7,053 nt of DNA from Cocleimonas sp. Its GTDB lineage: Bacteria > Pseudomonadota > Gammaproteobacteria > Thiotrichales > Thiotrichaceae. The position numbers and the translations under genes are program-made. Location of the stretch: assembly GCA_023146675.1 (NCBI GenBank), contig JAGLBQ010000196.1:1-7053 (forward strand), given 5' to 3'. Positions 6,452 through 7,053 of the stretch are shown here, piece by piece. The notes beneath the pieces were generated by a model. The model worked only from the letters and a program-made list of their open reading frames with translations, did not search any database and was not told the origin of the DNA. Each line of letters begins with the position of its first letter. Positions within the stretch are counted from its first letter, which is position 1.

Positions 6452-7053
6452 ATGACTTCAATCTATAAAAATATCCGTTATTCATGGCTGATTATTACCA
6501 TGTTTCTTCTGCCAATAAGTTTTTTACACGCTTCAGAAAAATTAGAGGGATGCTTTAAAGCCAGCCAGTCTTGCGAGGCATTGCGCTCGATTCGTAAAAA
6601 GACGAACCCTGGCAATATTTCATTAAAAATTGGCAAAGAGTATCGTCTAGTTGCTAAAAACAAAGCCAATGCTGCAACCCATTATCAGCTCATTGTCACA
6701 GGCGCTGAGCCAGAGCATCGTTGGGTTACTCTTGAGTGTGGGCGTGTATTGAAAAGCTGTGCAGATGGCTATAAAACCTCCGCTACTAAGCGCAAAGCAA
6801 GTAATGAATATTTACTTGCGTTGAGCTGGCAGCCCAGTTTTTGTGAAACACATAAACGTAAGCCTGAGTGCAAAACATTAACCTCAGCACGTTTTGATGC
6901 AGGGCATTTAGCTCTGCATGGTTTATGGCCACAACCGCGTAATAATGCCTATTGTGGTGTCAGTGTTAAAGATAAGTCTATTGATCGAAAAAAGCGTTGG
7001 AATTTATTAAAGCCACTAAAACTCAGTGCGGATGTGACGAAAGAATTGACTAA
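6452..7053 (+). CDS. secreted RNase T2-family ribonuclease, partial (3' end beyond window)
   Basis: The first 200 codons of an RNase T2-family enzyme (E. coli RNase I type) run off the right edge. These enzymes cut RNA through 2',3'-cyclic phosphates using two conserved histidine motifs. The first, ALHGLWPQ (154-161, catalytic H156), is present, preceded by LLALSWQPSFCE (121-132), which closely resembles RNase I. C131 and C140 probably form the usual disulfide. The second motif (the KHG region) would lie beyond the window. Residues 1-27 form a signal peptide with likely cleavage after LHA, so the enzyme should act in the periplasm or outside. Between them lies an extension of some 90 residues (28-120) with four cysteines (C34, C41, C96, C103) and the stretch SIRKKTNPGN, which is absent from E. 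coli RNase I. I do not recognise a named domain there. AGAGAA at 6438-6443 is a modest ribosome binding site. Confidence 0.88.
   Translation, partial: MTSIYKNIRYSWLIITMFLLPISFLHASEKLEGCFKASQSCEALRSIRKKTNPGNISLKIGKEYRLVAKNKANAATHYQLIVTGAEPEHRWVTLECGRVLKSCADGYKTSATKRKASNEYLLALSWQPSFCETHKRKPECKTLTSARFDAGHLALHGLWPQPRNNAYCGVSVKDKSIDRKKRWNLLKPLKLSADVTKELT

Overview
The window looks like ordinary chromosomal DNA from an AT-rich gammaproteobacterium. The ZnuA, ZnuC, ZnuB and IlvA proteins all resemble their enterobacterial counterparts closely along their length, and the divergent znuA / znuCB arrangement is the one found in E. coli. I cannot name the family or genus. I see no mobile element, CRISPR array, tRNA, rRNA or phage gene.

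Layout from left to right. A + strand gene (244-1131) encodes a two-helix membrane protein with a periplasmic Cache-like sensor domain and no output domain. It ends at a small hairpin on its stop codon, followed by a perfect 25-bp stem with a T-tract that reads as an intrinsic terminator. Facing it on the - strand are an SseB-family protein (1236-2018) and, 43 bp upstream of that, znuA (2062-3030), the periplasmic zinc-binding protein. A 151-bp divergent spacer separates znuA from znuC and znuB on the + strand (3182-4745), which overlap by 8 bp. Then come a stand-alone ilvA (4831-6345) for biosynthetic threonine deaminase and the first 200 codons of a secreted RNase T2-family ribonuclease (6452 to the right edge).

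The central unit is a complete high-affinity zinc importer. ZnuA, with a His-rich loop, captures Zn2+ in the periplasm, ZnuB is the membrane channel, and ZnuC is the ATPase, itself with a His- and Cys-rich tail. The sseB-like gene has no visible promoter or terminator between it and znuA, so it may be co-transcribed with zinc uptake. IlvA makes 2-oxobutanoate for isoleucine. The ribonuclease probably degrades RNA in the periplasm or outside the cell.

I do not find a convincing undescribed system. The points most worth a second look are the output-less Cache protein, the extremely acidic SseB-like protein behind znuA, the 25-bp perfect hairpin, an 8-G run inside ilvA, the lack of ribosome binding sites at znuA and znuC, and the cysteine-containing N-terminal extension of the ribonuclease.
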